Source: Azospirillum oryzae (GTDB lineage: Bacteria; Pseudomonadota; Alphaproteobacteria; Azospirillales; Azospirillaceae). From it: a stretch of 64,000 nt of DNA. The stretch spans positions 588,590 through 652,589 of the forward strand of contig NZ_VTTM01000002.1 of the NCBI RefSeq assembly GCF_008364795.1, in the 5' to 3' direction. A program made the translations under genes and the position numbers. Shown piece after piece: positions 45,964 through 55,449 of the stretch. Position 1 is the stretch's first letter. Every line of letters starts with the position of its first letter. The notes beneath the pieces were generated by a model that saw only the letters and a list, made by a program, of their open reading frames with translations, was not told the DNA's origin and did no database searches.

Positions 45964-46889
45964 ACGACCTCGCCCTGATCGGGCCGATCCTGGCCGCCAT
46001 GTTCGCGGCCGCGACGCCGCTGCTGTTCGCTGCCCTGGGCGAGCTGGTGGTCGAGAAGTCGGGCGTCCTCAACCTCGGTGTGGAAGGGATGATGCTGGTC
46101 GGTGCCGTCTGCGGCTTCGCCGTGACGGTGCAGACCGGCAGCGCCACCGCCGGATTTCTCGTCGCCGCGCTGGCCGGTGCCGCCACCGCCTCGCTGTTCG
46201 CCGTGCTGACCCTGTTCCTGCTGGCCAATCAGGTGGCGACCGGCCTTGCGCTCACCCTGTTCGGCGTCGGCCTGTCGGCGCTGATCGGCCAGGGCTTCGT
46301 CGGCATCCCGCTGGACGGGCTGCCGAAGCTGTATATCCCCGGCCTGACCGACCTGCCGGTGGTTGGGCAGGCGCTGTTCGGCCAGGACATCATGGTCTAT
46401 CTGGCGGTCGCCGCCGTGCCGCTGGTCCATCTGTTCCTCTACCGCACCCGCGCCGGTCTCGTCCTGCGCGCGGTGGGAGAGAACCACACGGCCGCCCATG
46501 CACTGGGCTACAAGGTCCTGCGCATCCGCTTCCTCGCCGTGCTGTTCGGCGGCGCCATGGCCGGGCTGGGCGGCGCCTTCCTGTCGATGGACTACACGCC
46601 GATGTGGGCGGAGAACATGACGTCGGGCCGCGGCTGGATCGCGTTGGCGCTGGTGGTCTTCGCCACCTGGAAGCCGGCCCGTGCCATGCTCGGCGCCTGG
46701 CTGTTCGGCGGCGTCACCATCCTACAGCTGCATGTCCAGGGGCTGGGCATCGACGTGCCGTCGCAGCTCTTGTCGATGCTGCCGTATCTGGCTACCGTTC
46801 TGGTTCTGGTGCTGATTTCGCGGGACGTCGCCCGCATCCGCCTGAACGCGCCGGCCTGTCTGGGAAAACTGTTTCATCCCGATGCTTGA
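45960..46889 (+). CDS. ABC transporter permease 2, BMP type
   Basis: A 309-aa permease of the same family, with about eight membrane segments and the motifs SGVLNLGVEGMMLVGAV and LVLRAVGENHTAAHALGYKV. It begins in the stop of permease 1. The two are distant paralogues that form a heterodimer. The binding protein gene follows 64 nt later. Confidence 0.93.
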   Translation: MNDLALIGPILAAMFAAATPLLFAALGELVVEKSGVLNLGVEGMMLVGAVCGFAVTVQTGSATAGFLVAALAGAATASLFAVLTLFLLANQVATGLALTLFGVGLSALIGQGFVGIPLDGLPKLYIPGLTDLPVVGQALFGQDIMVYLAVAAVPLVHLFLYRTRAGLVLRAVGENHTAAHALGYKVLRIRFLAVLFGGAMAGLGGAFLSMDYTPMWAENMTSGRGWIALALVVFATWKPARAMLGAWLFGGVTILQLHVQGLGIDVPSQLLSMLPYLATVLVLVLISRDVARIRLNAPACLGKLFHPDA

Positions 46890-46953
46890 CGCGTCGTTTT
46901 GAAATCGAAACAAAGCCCATATCTAAAGACACTGAAGAACAAGGAGCGTCGAC

Positions 46954-48057
46954 GTGAACAGAAGGACGATGGGCAAGGCGGTGCTGGGCCTGGCCGGTGC
47001 CGCGGTCGCGCTGAGCGTGGGCATGGGCGCCGGTATGGGGTCCGCCTTCGCGCAGGAGAAGCTGAAGGTCGGATTCGTCTATGTCGGCCCGGTCAGCGAC
47101 CACGGCTACAGCTACCAGCACGATCAGGGCCGTCTGGCCGTGGAGAAGGCGCTGGGCGACAAGGTCACCACCACCTTCGTCGAGAATGTGCCGGAAGGCG
47201 CCGACGCGGAGCGCGTGATCGAGCAGCTGGCCGCCAGCGGCCACAAGCTGATCTTCACCACGTCCTTCGGCTTCATGAATCCGACGCTGAAGGTGGCCAA
47301 GCGCCATCCCGACGTGAAGTTCGAGCATGCCACCGGCTACAAGCGCGCCGAGAACGTCGCGACCTACTCCGGCCGCTTCTATGAGGCCCGCACCGTGGTC
47401 GGCGCCATCGCCGGCAAGATGACCAAGTCGAACATCATCGGCTATATCGGCTCCTACCCGATTCCCGAGGTGATCAGCGGCATCAACGCCTTCACCATCG
47501 CGCTGCGCGAGCAGAACCCGAAGGCCGAGGTCCGCGTGGTCTGGGTCAACAGCTGGTACGACCCCGGCAAGGAGGCCGAGGCCGCCAAGGCGCTGATCGA
47601 CCAGGGTGCCGACGTGATCGTCCAGCACACCGACAGCCCGGCCCCGATCCAGACCGCTCAGGAGCGTGGGCTGTGGTCGGTCGGCCAGTCGTCGGACATG
47701 ACCCGTTTCGGTCCGAAGTCGCACCTGACCGCGATCGTCGAGGACTGGAACGGCTACTATGTCGACCGCGTCAAGGCGGTGCTGGACGGCACCTGGAAGC
47801 CGATCGACACCTGGGGCGGCATCAGCACCGGCATGGTCGAGCTGGCCCCCTACAATCCGGCCATCCCGGCCGACGTCGTGAAGCTGGCCGACCAGATCAA
47901 GGCCGACATCGTGTCGGGCAAGCGCCACTCCTTCCAGGGCCCGGTCAAGGACCAGTCCGGCAAGGTCGTGATCCCGGAAGGCAAGCATGCCACCGACGAG
48001 CAGATCCTGAAGATGGACTGGTACGTCGAGGGTGTGCAGGGCAAGGTACCGAAGTAA
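46954..48057 (+). CDS. BMP-family substrate-binding protein
   Basis: A 367-aa periplasmic binding protein of the basic membrane protein/PnrA family. A signal peptide covers residues 1-33 (AVALSVGMGAGMGSAFA). The mature start KVGFVYVGPVSDHGYSYQHDQG is the family hallmark, and FTTSFGFMNP and QHTDSPAPIQ contribute to the ligand site. Such proteins bind nucleosides or purines. It completes the ABC importer; GTG start with AGGAG upstream. A hairpin follows the stop. Confidence 0.93.
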   Translation: MNRRTMGKAVLGLAGAAVALSVGMGAGMGSAFAQEKLKVGFVYVGPVSDHGYSYQHDQGRLAVEKALGDKVTTTFVENVPEGADAERVIEQLAASGHKLIFTTSFGFMNPTLKVAKRHPDVKFEHATGYKRAENVATYSGRFYEARTVVGAIAGKMTKSNIIGYIGSYPIPEVISGINAFTIALREQNPKAEVRVVWVNSWYDPGKEAEAAKALIDQGADVIVQHTDSPAPIQTAQERGLWSVGQSSDMTRFGPKSHLTAIVEDWNGYYVDRVKAVLDGTWKPIDTWGGISTGMVELAPYNPAIPADVVKLADQIKADIVSGKRHSFQGPVKDQSGKVVIPEGKHATDEQILKMDWYVEGVQGKVPK

Positions 48058-48071
48058 GCACCGTGCATTAC

Positions 48072-48103
48072 TGCGGGCCGGGGGCGACAGCCTCCGACCC
48101 GCA
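48072..48103 (+). terminator. Hairpin after the BMP-type ABC operon
   Basis: A 14-bp stem (48072-48085 with 48090-48103, one mismatch and one wobble) with a GACA loop lies 15 nt after the stop of the binding-protein gene. It lacks a T run, so termination would be weak or factor-dependent. Confidence 0.45.
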
Positions 48104-48141
48104 ACGATGTGGCGATGTCGGCTGATGTGGGGAGGTGGGCG

Positions 48142-48582
48142 ATGGACGGAAGCAGCCTCTACGACAGCGATTTCTACGCCTGGGCGAACGAACAGGCCGC
48201 CCTTCTGCGGGCCGGCAAGCTCGACTCGGCGGATATCGAACACATCGCCGAGGAGATCGAGAGCATGGGGCGCAGCGAGAAACGCGAGCTGGTCAACCGC
48301 TTGGTCGTTCTGCTGCTGCACCTGTTGAAGTGGCGCTATCAGGCGCCATTGCGTGGCAACAGCTGGCGCCTCAGCATTGAGGAGCAACGCTATCGGCTCG
48401 CCGCTCATCTGCGCGACAACCCAAGCCTCAAGTCCTCGCTTGGAGCATCTGTCGAGGATGCGTACCGGCTCGCGTTGATCGCGGCCGAACGCGAAACCGG
48501 CATTTCGCGGCAAGTCTTCCCCACGGAGTGCCCGTGGAGCTTTGACGAGATGATGGACGAGGGGTTCTGGCCGGAAGGCTGA
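48142..48582 (+). CDS. DUF29-family protein
   Basis: A 146-aa soluble, helical protein of the DUF29 family, seen mostly in cyanobacteria and alphaproteobacteria. Pattern: LYDSDFYAWANEQAALLRAGKLDSADIEHIAEEIESMG, then LLLHLLKW and a C-terminal FPTECPWSFDEMMDEGFWP. The function is unknown. GGGGAGG lies 8 nt before the ATG at 48142, so this is preferred over 48109. Confidence 0.9.
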   Translation: MDGSSLYDSDFYAWANEQAALLRAGKLDSADIEHIAEEIESMGRSEKRELVNRLVVLLLHLLKWRYQAPLRGNSWRLSIEEQRYRLAAHLRDNPSLKSSLGASVEDAYRLALIAAERETGISRQVFPTECPWSFDEMMDEGFWPEG

Positions 48583-48599
48583 CCGGTTCCGGCCACCCC

Positions 48600-49070
48600 C
48601 TACAGATACTCGCCAAGCAGCCGCAGGAACGGACGGGCTTCCTGCAGGACCAGGATGGTCTGGTGGAACAGGTCATCGGGCGACGCGTGGTGTTCCAGGC
48701 GGATTTCCGAGAACAGGATGATCTTCTGCCCGCCCTGGACAATGAAGCGGACATGCGGCAGCCCCTCGATCCCGCGCAGGACAGCCAGCAGGGCGCGCCG
48801 GCGCTCCGGCGCCTGGGCGGTGTAGGGGACATGGCCGACATCGGCCCAAATCTGGCAGATCGACCCGCCGCCTTCCTCCGGCCCCTCGTGCCGGACGGCG
48901 ACGTTGAAGGGCAGGCCGTCGGCCATGAAGGTCAGCTTGCAGGGGCGGGGCGGCCTGGCAATGCCCAGCACGCCTTCCGGCGTCACCTCGATCGAACCGG
49001 GATTGATCGGCAGGGCGCCGTCCGGCACTTCGGCCAGCGATTGAATGGTCTTCAGATCGGGAACGGACAA
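48600..49070 (-). CDS. Conserved hypothetical protein
   Basis: A 156-aa cytoplasmic protein with alternating strands and a helical C-terminus ([27 protein letters not shown]). The only in-frame start near the conserved sequence is TTG at 49070, with no good ribosome-binding site; the frame stays open upstream without ATG or GTG. It may therefore use TTG or have a mis-sequenced 5' end. The composition resembles small tRNA- or chaperone-like alpha/beta folds, but I do not recognise the family. It is divergent from psd. Confidence 0.7.
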   Translation of the reverse strand: MSVPDLKTIQSLAEVPDGALPINPGSIEVTPEGVLGIARPPRPCKLTFMADGLPFNVAVRHEGPEEGGGSICQIWADVGHVPYTAQAPERRRALLAVLRGIEGLPHVRFIVQGGQKIILFSEIRLEHHASPDDLFHQTILVLQEARPFLRLLGEYL

Positions 49071-49201
49071 GGCGGCACGCTCGGCTTCTGGGTCGACGGA
49101 GACGACAGCATGGGCGCTGGCCGCTAAAATTCTGTAAAGGCTCGGAACGCACAGCTAGAATGGCTGTTCGCTGTGGTCTGAAAATACGAAGAAAGCAGGC
49201 G

Positions 49202-49900
49202 ATGTCCGCCATCGATACCGTCGTCGTCCCCATCCACCGTGCCGGCTGGCCCTTCATCGCCGGATTCGCCGTGGTTTCCCTGATCCTCGGTCTCGCCGTC
49301 TGGGCGCCGCTCGGTTGGATCGGCCTGGTGCTCACCTTGTGGTGCGCCTATTTCTTCCGCGATCCCGACCGGGTGACGCCGACGCGGCCCGGCCTGCTGG
49401 TCAGTCCGGCCGACGGGCGCGTCACCATGATCGTCCAGGCCGTGCCACCGAAGGAGTTGGGCATGGGCGACAAGGCGCTGACCCGGATCAGCGTCTTCCT
49501 CAACGTCTTCAACGTCCACGTCAACCGCGTGCCGGCCGACGGCACCATCGTGGCGGCCGAATACCACAAGGGCACCTTCGTCAACGCCGCGCTGGACAAG
49601 GCGAGCGACGAGAATGAACGGATGGCCTTCCGCCACCGTCTGCCGGACGGGCGCGAGATCGCCTATGTCCAGATCGCCGGGCTGGTGGCGCGCCGCATCC
49701 TGTGGTGGGTGAAGGCCGGGCAGGAGGTGAAGGCGGGCGAGCGATTCGGCCTGATCCGCTTCGGCAGCCGCACCGACATCTATCTTCCCGACGGCGTCGC
49801 CCCGCTGGTCTGCGTCGGCCAGACCGCCATCGGCGGCGAGACGATCCTGGCCGATCTGAACGGCACCGAACCGCAACGGCAGGGGGACGTGCGGCGATGA
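49202..49900 (+). CDS. psd: Phosphatidylserine decarboxylase
   Basis: A 232-aa pyruvoyl enzyme that decarboxylates phosphatidylserine to phosphatidylethanolamine. An N-terminal helix pair (14-50) anchors it to the inner membrane. The self-processing site is G188-S189 in [11 protein letters not shown], where Ser becomes the pyruvoyl group, and SPADGRV and FNVHVNR are conserved. It is the short type common in alphaproteobacteria. Its stop overlaps pssA by ATGA. Confidence 0.94.
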   Translation: MSAIDTVVVPIHRAGWPFIAGFAVVSLILGLAVWAPLGWIGLVLTLWCAYFFRDPDRVTPTRPGLLVSPADGRVTMIVQAVPPKELGMGDKALTRISVFLNVFNVHVNRVPADGTIVAAEYHKGTFVNAALDKASDENERMAFRHRLPDGREIAYVQIAGLVARRILWWVKAGQEVKAGERFGLIRFGSRTDIYLPDGVAPLVCVGQTAIGGETILADLNGTEPQRQGDVRR

Positions 49901-50844
49901 AACGACCGCCCGTCTTCCGCCAGCAAATCTTCCGCCCGCACCGGGCCCGCCGTCCCGGCCGGCCGCATCCACGGCTGAAAGGGCTGTCGATCAACCACCT
50001 GTTGCCGAACGTCCTGACGGTGCTGGCGCTCTGCTCCGGCCTGACGGCGATCCGATTCGCCATGCAGGGGCGGTGGGAGCCGGCGGTCATCGCCATCGTC
50101 ATCGCCGCGATCCTGGACGCGCTGGACGGCCGCATCGCCCGCCTGCTGAACGGCCAGAGCAAGTTCGGCGCGGAGTTGGACAGCCTGTCAGACGCCATCA
50201 GCTTCGGCGTGGCGCCGGCCTTCATGATGTATCTGTGGGGGCTGAACGGGGCGGGCAGCCTGGGCTGGATCGCCGCCATGGCCTATGCCGTGTGCTGTGC
50301 GCTGCGTCTGGCCCGCTTCAACTCGCGACTCGGTGTCGTCGACCTGCCGCCCTGGGCCTACAACTACTTCACCGGCGTGCCGGCGCCGGCCGGTGCCGGC
50401 CTCGTGCTGCTGCCGATGATCCTGGGGTTCGAGATCGGGCCGCAATATCCCGGCCACCCGGCGGTGATCGTGCCATGGACGCTGCTGATCGGCGGGTTGA
50501 TGGTCAGCACCCTGCCGACCTTCTCCTTCAAGGGCGCGCGGGTTCCGGCCCAGTGGGTGGTGCCGGCGCTGGCCGGTGTCGGCCTGCTGGCGGCGATGAT
50601 GGTCAGCCAGCCCTGGTGGACGCTGTCGATCGTCGGCACCGTCTATATGGTCACCCTGCCGTTCTCCATTGGCCAGTTCCGGAAGCTGCAGCGCGCCGCG
50701 GAACTGATGCGCACGGAGATCGTCGAGACCTCGGCGGAGGGCGGAGTGGATGCCGATCCCGCTACGGACATGGACAAGGCGGATGGGACCGCCACCGAAC
50801 CGGAAGGGCCGGCCGGCGACAGGGAACCATCCAGGCCGGCCTGA
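49897..50844 (+). CDS. pssA: CDP-diacylglycerol-serine O-phosphatidyltransferase
   Basis: A 315-aa integral membrane enzyme that makes phosphatidylserine from CDP-diacylglycerol and serine. The CDP-alcohol motif is complete: D74, D77-G78, A81-R82, G91, D95 and D99. About eight membrane segments follow. The C-terminal 45 residues are acidic and low-complexity. It uses the ATG within the psd stop. Together psd and pssA form the phosphatidylethanolamine branch. Confidence 0.93.
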   Translation: MKRPPVFRQQIFRPHRARRPGRPHPRLKGLSINHLLPNVLTVLALCSGLTAIRFAMQGRWEPAVIAIVIAAILDALDGRIARLLNGQSKFGAELDSLSDAISFGVAPAFMMYLWGLNGAGSLGWIAAMAYAVCCALRLARFNSRLGVVDLPPWAYNYFTGVPAPAGAGLVLLPMILGFEIGPQYPGHPAVIVPWTLLIGGLMVSTLPTFSFKGARVPAQWVVPALAGVGLLAAMMVSQPWWTLSIVGTVYMVTLPFSIGQFRKLQRAAELMRTEIVETSAEGGVDADPATDMDKADGTATEPEGPAGDREPSRPA

Positions 50845-50891
50845 CTGGCGACTGGCCTGGATGGCGACCGGGCGATGGTTACGGGCGGCGG

Positions 50892-51239
50892 TTACTCCGC
50901 CGCAGCCAGCAGTGCGGCGGAGTCCGCGGTGACATCCGTCACCGTGACCCGTGCGACCATGGGGATCTGGCTTAGACAGCGGCAGATGTGATCGGTTTCC
51001 GCCTGTGGCAGGTCGCCGACCTTCATTTCGATCGCCAGGCTATCGCCGATGCAGTCGCTGCGCAGCGACAGCGGGACGTGGCCACGCTTGGCGACCAGTT
51101 CCAGGATGCGGGGCAGGGTGCCGGGATCGGCATCGGCCAGCAGGGAGAATGCGACCTGGCGGCCGGGGGCCGTGGGACGGGCGTCCGGCGCGGACATAGG
51201 AGTCGCGGCGGTGGAAACCGTGTTCAGAAGGGTGGACAT
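50892..51239 (-). CDS. Small ACT-like domain protein
   Basis: A 115-aa protein. After a low-complexity start (1-28) comes an ACT-like fold (about 29-107), VAFSLLADADPGTLPRILELVAKRGHVPLSL, resembling the acetolactate synthase small subunit (IlvM) or small regulatory ACT proteins. No catalytic domain is attached and no ilv gene is near, so the role is unknown. The ATG at 51239 is within a 550-nt gene-poor upstream region. Confidence 0.75.
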   Translation of the reverse strand: MSTLLNTVSTAATPMSAPDARPTAPGRQVAFSLLADADPGTLPRILELVAKRGHVPLSLRSDCIGDSLAIEMKVGDLPQAETDHICRCLSQIPMVARVTVTDVTADSAALLAAAE

Positions 51240-51717
51240 GACGCGGTCAGGCCTTCAATCGGGTCTGCGGAATGGGCGTGGAAAATCCCCGGCCCTCAAA
51301 GGAGAGCCGGGCCACTAATTCGCAGAATGCCGTCGAGACGAAGCGCGTTCATGCCCACCACCCTACGGTGTTGCCGCCGGCCGGTCAACCTCGCCGGAGA
51401 CGGCCCGTTTACAAAGACAGCTTGTCCAAGCCGGCGGCCACCGAGCTCTTGTTTTCGCCGGCTCGGCTGTTGCAGGGTGAGAGCGCGCCGCCGGCAACGA
51501 ACTCCAGCAGGTCGTCGGGCAGTTTGGGTCGGCGACATCCCCGCCGGATCACGACCTTCGCCAGCTTCGTCGACGATCTGTACCGGATGGACCGGCCGCC
51601 GGGGTGAGCCCCTCCCGCAGCCGGCATTCCGAAAGGCCGGGCGTATCGCGTTCGGGGAGCGTCGGAGGTGCCGCATCCTCCCTTGGTGGTGGCGGACGGT
51701 CACGTTCGAGCCGGACA
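51240..51717. other. Gene-poor stretch, no recognised feature
   Basis: Nearly 480 nt without a convincing gene. Several frames are open on both strands, but they are Arg/Pro/Ser-rich and have no ribosome-binding sites. A hairpin (ccggccctcaaagg...gccggg, around 51289-51312) lies upstream of the ACT-like gene. I see no repeat, tRNA or RNA family. Confidence 0.5.
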
Positions 51718-51742
51718 GGAACAATCCTCTCCGAGACCTGTT
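51718..51742 (+). promoter_or_regulatory. Possible EcfG-type stress promoter of the DUF3309 gene
   Basis: GGAAC (51718-51722), a 16-nt spacer and TGTT (51739-51742) resemble the alphaproteobacterial general-stress sigma consensus GGAAC-N16/17-CGTT, with one mismatch in the -10. It lies 48 nt upstream of a DUF3309 gene. Tentative. Confidence 0.35.
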
Positions 51743-51790
51743 CAGGTTCCGCTTGCCCGTTATGAAAGCTCTACCGGAAGGGAGAAGGCC

Positions 51791-51946
51791 ATGCTCGGCA
51801 CAATTCTGCTCATCATCCTGATTCTGCTGCTTCTCGGTGCCGTTCCGGCCTGGCCGCACAGCCGCGGCTGGGGCTACGGTCCCAGCGGCATCCTCGGCGT
51901 GCTTCTGATCGTCCTGATCGTTCTGCTGCTGATGGGCCGGATCTGA
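51791..51946 (+). CDS. DUF3309-family small membrane protein
   Basis: A 51-aa protein with two hydrophobic helices (1-17 and 34-49) joined by WPHSRGWGYGPSG, the DUF3309 signature. Proteins of this type are very short, alphaproteobacterial and often stress-linked; the function is unknown. GGGAGAAGG lies 5 nt before the ATG at 51791. The longer frame from 51668 is not supported. Confidence 0.88.
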   Translation: MLGTILLIILILLLLGAVPAWPHSRGWGYGPSGILGVLLIVLIVLLLMGRI

Positions 51947-51968
51947 TCTCCGGCTAATCTGCCTGATG

Positions 51969-52214
51969 CTATCTGCCGGATGCGCGGCGGGGCCGGCGGA
52001 GTGCGAACATCAGCCATCCGACCGGTCCCAGCATCAGCACCATCACCAGCCAGCCGGCGCGCGGCCCGAAGGGGCAGCGCGACCCGGCCGGCGGGCGCCA
52101 TCCGCCGCCGCGGCGCGACAGCGCCACATGCAGCAGTGGCAGCCCGTAAAGGGCGAACAGCACCAGCCAGGGAATCGCAGCCCCAGGGATCCAGGCGGAA
52201 AGATCGGCATTCAT
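51969..52214 (-). CDS. Small membrane protein
   Basis: An 81-aa protein with two predicted helices (about 9-31 and 52-72) separated by a basic, Gly/Arg/Pro-rich loop, and a basic C-terminal tail. No family is recognised. It converges on the DUF3309 gene with a 22-nt gap. Confidence 0.6.
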   Translation of the reverse strand: MNADLSAWIPGAAIPWLVLFALYGLPLLHVALSRRGGGWRPPAGSRCPFGPRAGWLVMVLMLGPVGWLMFALRRPRRASGR

Positions 52215-52374
52215 CGCCTGACGATAGCATCATTCCCAGACCCGTTGCGACCGATCGTCACGTCATAGTACGGGCGCATGCAGCCTCGGTTGCGCTCCGC
52301 ACAGAGCAACGAGGTTGAAGCCGGCAGGGACTTTCGGCTAGGGTCGTCGGCGAGTTCGTCCGAAGGGCCTAGCC

Positions 52375-52854
52375 ATGGCACTGGAAATCGAGCGGCGCTT
52401 TCTGGTCCGCAAGGATGTCGGGCATCTCTGCCGGGATGGCGTCCGAATCCTCCAGGGATACCTGCCATCCGACGGCGCCAGCACGGTCCGCGTCCGCATT
52501 GCGGAGGACCGCGCCACACTGACCATCAAATCGCTGAAACGGGGCGCTTGCCGGGACGAAGTGGAACACCCGCTGGCACTGGATTTCGCCTGCCAACTCC
52601 TGTTGCATGGCTGCGAAGGGCGGGTGATCGAAAAGACGCGCTACCGCCACCGCCAGGACGGGCTGTGCTGGGAGATCGACGTCTTCCACGGCGACAATGC
52701 CGGGCTCGTCATTGCGGAGGTCGAGTTGGATTCTCCCGACCAGATGGTGCCGCTGCCGGACTGGATCGGTGCGGAGGTCACCACCCTGCGCGCCTACGGC
52801 AACTCTGCCCTCTCCCGCGCGCCGATCCGGCGCTGGTCGGCCGCCGCGGCCTGA
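52375..52854 (+). CDS. CYTH-domain protein
   Basis: A 159-aa protein of the CYTH superfamily (triphosphate tunnel metalloenzymes). The N-terminal EIERR (residues 4-8) is the ExExK-like metal-phosphate signature, and RVRIAEDRATLTIKS, EKTRYRHRQDGLCWEIDVFHG and AEVELDS continue the tunnel pattern. Likely an inorganic triphosphatase, as for the short bacterial members. GAAGGG precedes the ATG. Confidence 0.88.
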   Translation: MALEIERRFLVRKDVGHLCRDGVRILQGYLPSDGASTVRVRIAEDRATLTIKSLKRGACRDEVEHPLALDFACQLLLHGCEGRVIEKTRYRHRQDGLCWEIDVFHGDNAGLVIAEVELDSPDQMVPLPDWIGAEVTTLRAYGNSALSRAPIRRWSAAAA

Positions 52855-52872
52855 CGATGCGGAGGTAGGTCG

Positions 52873-52898
52873 GGCGTGCGGCTCCGCTCCCGCACGCC
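52873..52898. terminator. Hairpin between convergent CYTH and chemoreceptor genes
   Basis: A perfect 9-bp stem (52873-52881 with 52890-52898) and an 8-nt loop lies between the two convergent stop codons. It lacks a T run on both strands. Confidence 0.5.
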
Positions 52899-52923
52899 GC
52901 TTCAAATAGTCAGGCTCTAAACG

Positions 52924-55329
52924 TCAGGCTGTCCGTACCTTGTTCAGGAAGCCCTGGACCTCGCCGCGCAGGCGGTCGGCCTGGGTGGCGAGCGTGCGGC
53001 TGGCGGTCAGGACCGCATCGGCGGCTCCGCCGGTCTTGGTGGCGGCGGTGGTCACCTCGGCGATGTTGCGCATCACCTGCTGGGTGCCTTCGGCCGCCTG
53101 CTGGACATTCTGGGCGATCTCGCGGGTTGCGCTGCCCTGCTGCTCCATCTCATGGGCGATGTCGGTAACGGTGCCGCTGATGGCGGTGACGGCTTCGGAG
53201 ATGGTGCGGATGGCGTCCACCGCACTGGTGGTGGCGGTCTGCATCTCCGCGACCTGGGCGGAGATCTCCTCGGTCGCCTTGGCGGTCTGGCCGGCGAGGT
53301 TCTTCACCTCGGTCGCCACCACGGCGAAACCCTTGCCGGCTTCACCGGCGCGGGCAGCTTCGATGGTCGCGTTGAGCGCCAGCAGATTGGTCTGCTCGGC
53401 GATCTCGCCGATCAGGCCGACGACCTGACCGATCCGCTCGGCGGCGAGCGACAGACCTTCGACGATGCTGTTGGTCTGCACCGCCTTGTCGGCCGCACCG
53501 GAGGCGGTGGCCGAACTGGCGTTGAGCTGGCGGGAAATTTCGGCGATGGAAGCCGACAGTTCCTCGGCCGCCGCCGCGACCGTCTGCACGTTGGCGGTGG
53601 CCTGCTGCGAGGCCGTGGCGACCGCGGTGGACTTGGCGGTGGTCAGCGCCGCGTCCGACGACATCTCCTGCGCGTCCCGGCCCAGCGAGTTGGCCGACTC
53701 GGTCAGAGACATGACCACGCCCGACACCGCCTGTTCGAAGCCGTTGGCGAACTCGTTCATCGTGCGGCGGCGGTCGGCATCGATCTGGATGCGCATCTCC
53801 TCCCGCTCGCGTTCCATCCGCTGCATCTCCAGGGCGTTGTCCTTGAAGATGGTCATGGCGGCGGCCATGTTGCGCAGCTCGTCCTTGCGGTCGCCACCGG
53901 GAATGTCGACCGTCAGGTCTCCTTCGGCCAGCCGGCCCATGGCGCCGGTCATGGCGTGCAGCGGATGGGTGATGGCACGGTCGATGATCCAGGCCATCAG
54001 CATGCCAAGGATCAGCGCCACGGTGGCCCCCACGGCGATCACCATCCCGGCGCTGGCGCGCCCAGCTTCGCGGTCGTCGCGCTGCAGGGTGACCAGCCGG
54101 CCGACCTGGCCGCTGACCGTGGCGGACGCCTGGGCCATCGCCGCCGATGCCTCGTGCTGCTTGGCCACGGCGGACGACAGCGAGGCGAATTCCGAGTCGA
54201 AGGCCCGCGCTGCCTCGGTGATGGCGGCGATCAGCGCGCGCCCTTCCTGGTCGACCAGCACGGCGCCGGCCTGTTCGGCGAGCCCCAGGATCTCCTTCAC
54301 CGCGGCGTCGGCAATGGCCTTGGCGTCGGCCGTGCCGGTCAGCAGGAAATCGCGCTGGCCCAGCATCGCGGATTGGGCGCCCTGCACCAGCCGCATCGCC
54401 AGACCGCGCAGCATCACCGCCTCGTTCACCTCGCTCTGGGCGTATTTGGAAGCCTCGCTCAGGGCCTCGGTCACCATCGCCTGATTCTGCTGCAACTCCA
54501 CCGCGCGCTCCTGCACGCCGCGCGCGGCCTCGTCGAGTCCGGCGGCCACCCCCGCCTCCGTGAGCGCCGCGACGCCCTTGCCGCGCAGGGACTTGACGGT
54601 ATCGTGATAGGCGCGGGCATCGCCGGCGATCCGGGCGGCGAGTTCCTCGTCATTTGTGCCGACGAGGTCCTTGGCGACGGTGTCGGTGGTCTGTACCAAT
54701 TCGTCCAGCGCCGCCACGATGCGGTCGGCCAGCGCTTCGTCCGTGTTGCGGCGGAGTTCGCTCTGCTGGCGTCGAACTTCCAGAACCCGTTCGATCACAC
54801 GGTTCGCGCGCTCCGCCGTGTCCATGCTGTGGCGCAGCTCGGTATCGGCGTCGCGCTTGCTGGTCATGTTCAGGTCATAGCGCTCGGACTGCTGCTTGCC
54901 GATCTTCTCGGCGATCTCGCGCAGCGCGCGGGCGCGCGTTTCCATGCTGGCGGTGCGGGCGTGCGCCTCGCCGTCCTGTGCGACGAAATTGGCGAAGGCG
55001 GCGCGGTAGCCGTCGATGCCCGACAGAACCTCGTCCAGCAGACGCCGGCCCTCACCCTCGGTCAGGGCGGCGCGGGTTTCCTGCGCTTCGGTCTGCAGGG
55101 CATCCAGCATTCCCGGAACATTGGCCGCGGCCTTGGCGTCGCGTTCGGTGACGAAGCGCGCCTCCTCCAGCCGGACCGACTTCAGCCGGGTGTCGAGGTC
55201 GGCGGTGTGGGACGCCAAATCGACCCGTTCGGCGTAGGTGCTCAGGCTGTTCCAGCCGACGAACGCCACGCCCACGGTCAGCAGCAGCACGGCGGCGAAG
55301 CCAAGCGCGATCCGGGTTCCGATCGTCAT
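52924..55329 (-). CDS. Methyl-accepting chemotaxis protein with large periplasmic domain
   Basis: An 801-aa chemoreceptor. TM1 is at about 5-27; the periplasmic helical region is about 28-425; TM2 is at about 427-449, followed by HAMP and a signalling domain whose tip ([19 protein letters not shown] and following) is fully conserved. The sensor part is nearly 400 residues, larger than the 250-residue HBM domain, and two stretches ([14 protein letters not shown] near 56 and [16 protein letters not shown] near 322) look like equivalent helix ends of two stacked four-helix bundles. The ligand is unknown. The ATG at 55329 has GGGGAG upstream. It is expected to signal to CheA in the inner membrane. 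Confidence 0.92.
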   Translation of the reverse strand: MTIGTRIALGFAAVLLLTVGVAFVGWNSLSTYAERVDLASHTADLDTRLKSVRLEEARFVTERDAKAAANVPGMLDALQTEAQETRAALTEGEGRRLLDEVLSGIDGYRAAFANFVAQDGEAHARTASMETRARALREIAEKIGKQQSERYDLNMTSKRDADTELRHSMDTAERANRVIERVLEVRRQQSELRRNTDEALADRIVAALDELVQTTDTVAKDLVGTNDEELAARIAGDARAYHDTVKSLRGKGVAALTEAGVAAGLDEAARGVQERAVELQQNQAMVTEALSEASKYAQSEVNEAVMLRGLAMRLVQGAQSAMLGQRDFLLTGTADAKAIADAAVKEILGLAEQAGAVLVDQEGRALIAAITEAARAFDSEFASLSSAVAKQHEASAAMAQASATVSGQVGRLVTLQRDDREAGRASAGMVIAVGATVALILGMLMAWIIDRAITHPLHAMTGAMGRLAEGDLTVDIPGGDRKDELRNMAAAMTIFKDNALEMQRMEREREEMRIQIDADRRRTMNEFANGFEQAVSGVVMSLTESANSLGRDAQEMSSDAALTTAKSTAVATASQQATANVQTVAAAAEELSASIAEISRQLNASSATASGAADKAVQTNSIVEGLSLAAERIGQVVGLIGEIAEQTNLLALNATIEAARAGEAGKGFAVVATEVKNLAGQTAKATEEISAQVAEMQTATTSAVDAIRTISEAVTAISGTVTDIAHEMEQQGSATREIAQNVQQAAEGTQQVMRNIAEVTTAATKTGGAADAVLTASRTLATQADRLRGEVQGFLNKVRTA

Positions 55330-55449
55330 GGATTTTGGACTCCCCGATGGCATCGCCTGTACGGCGACCCTTTTCTCCCAATCATTGGGACGATTGAACC
55401 ACAGCTCGGTTAACGTCCGGTTTGATTCAGGTCAGGAAACCCACTTATT

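Noticed and set aside
51272..51859. Several open frames on both strands in the gap before the DUF3309 gene
   Set aside because: They overlap one another, have shadow-like composition and lack ribosome-binding sites or known motifs.
53152..55413. A 753-codon plus-strand frame opposite the chemoreceptor
   Set aside because: The chemoreceptor signalling domain on the minus strand is unmistakable; the opposite frame is Gly/His/Arg-rich.
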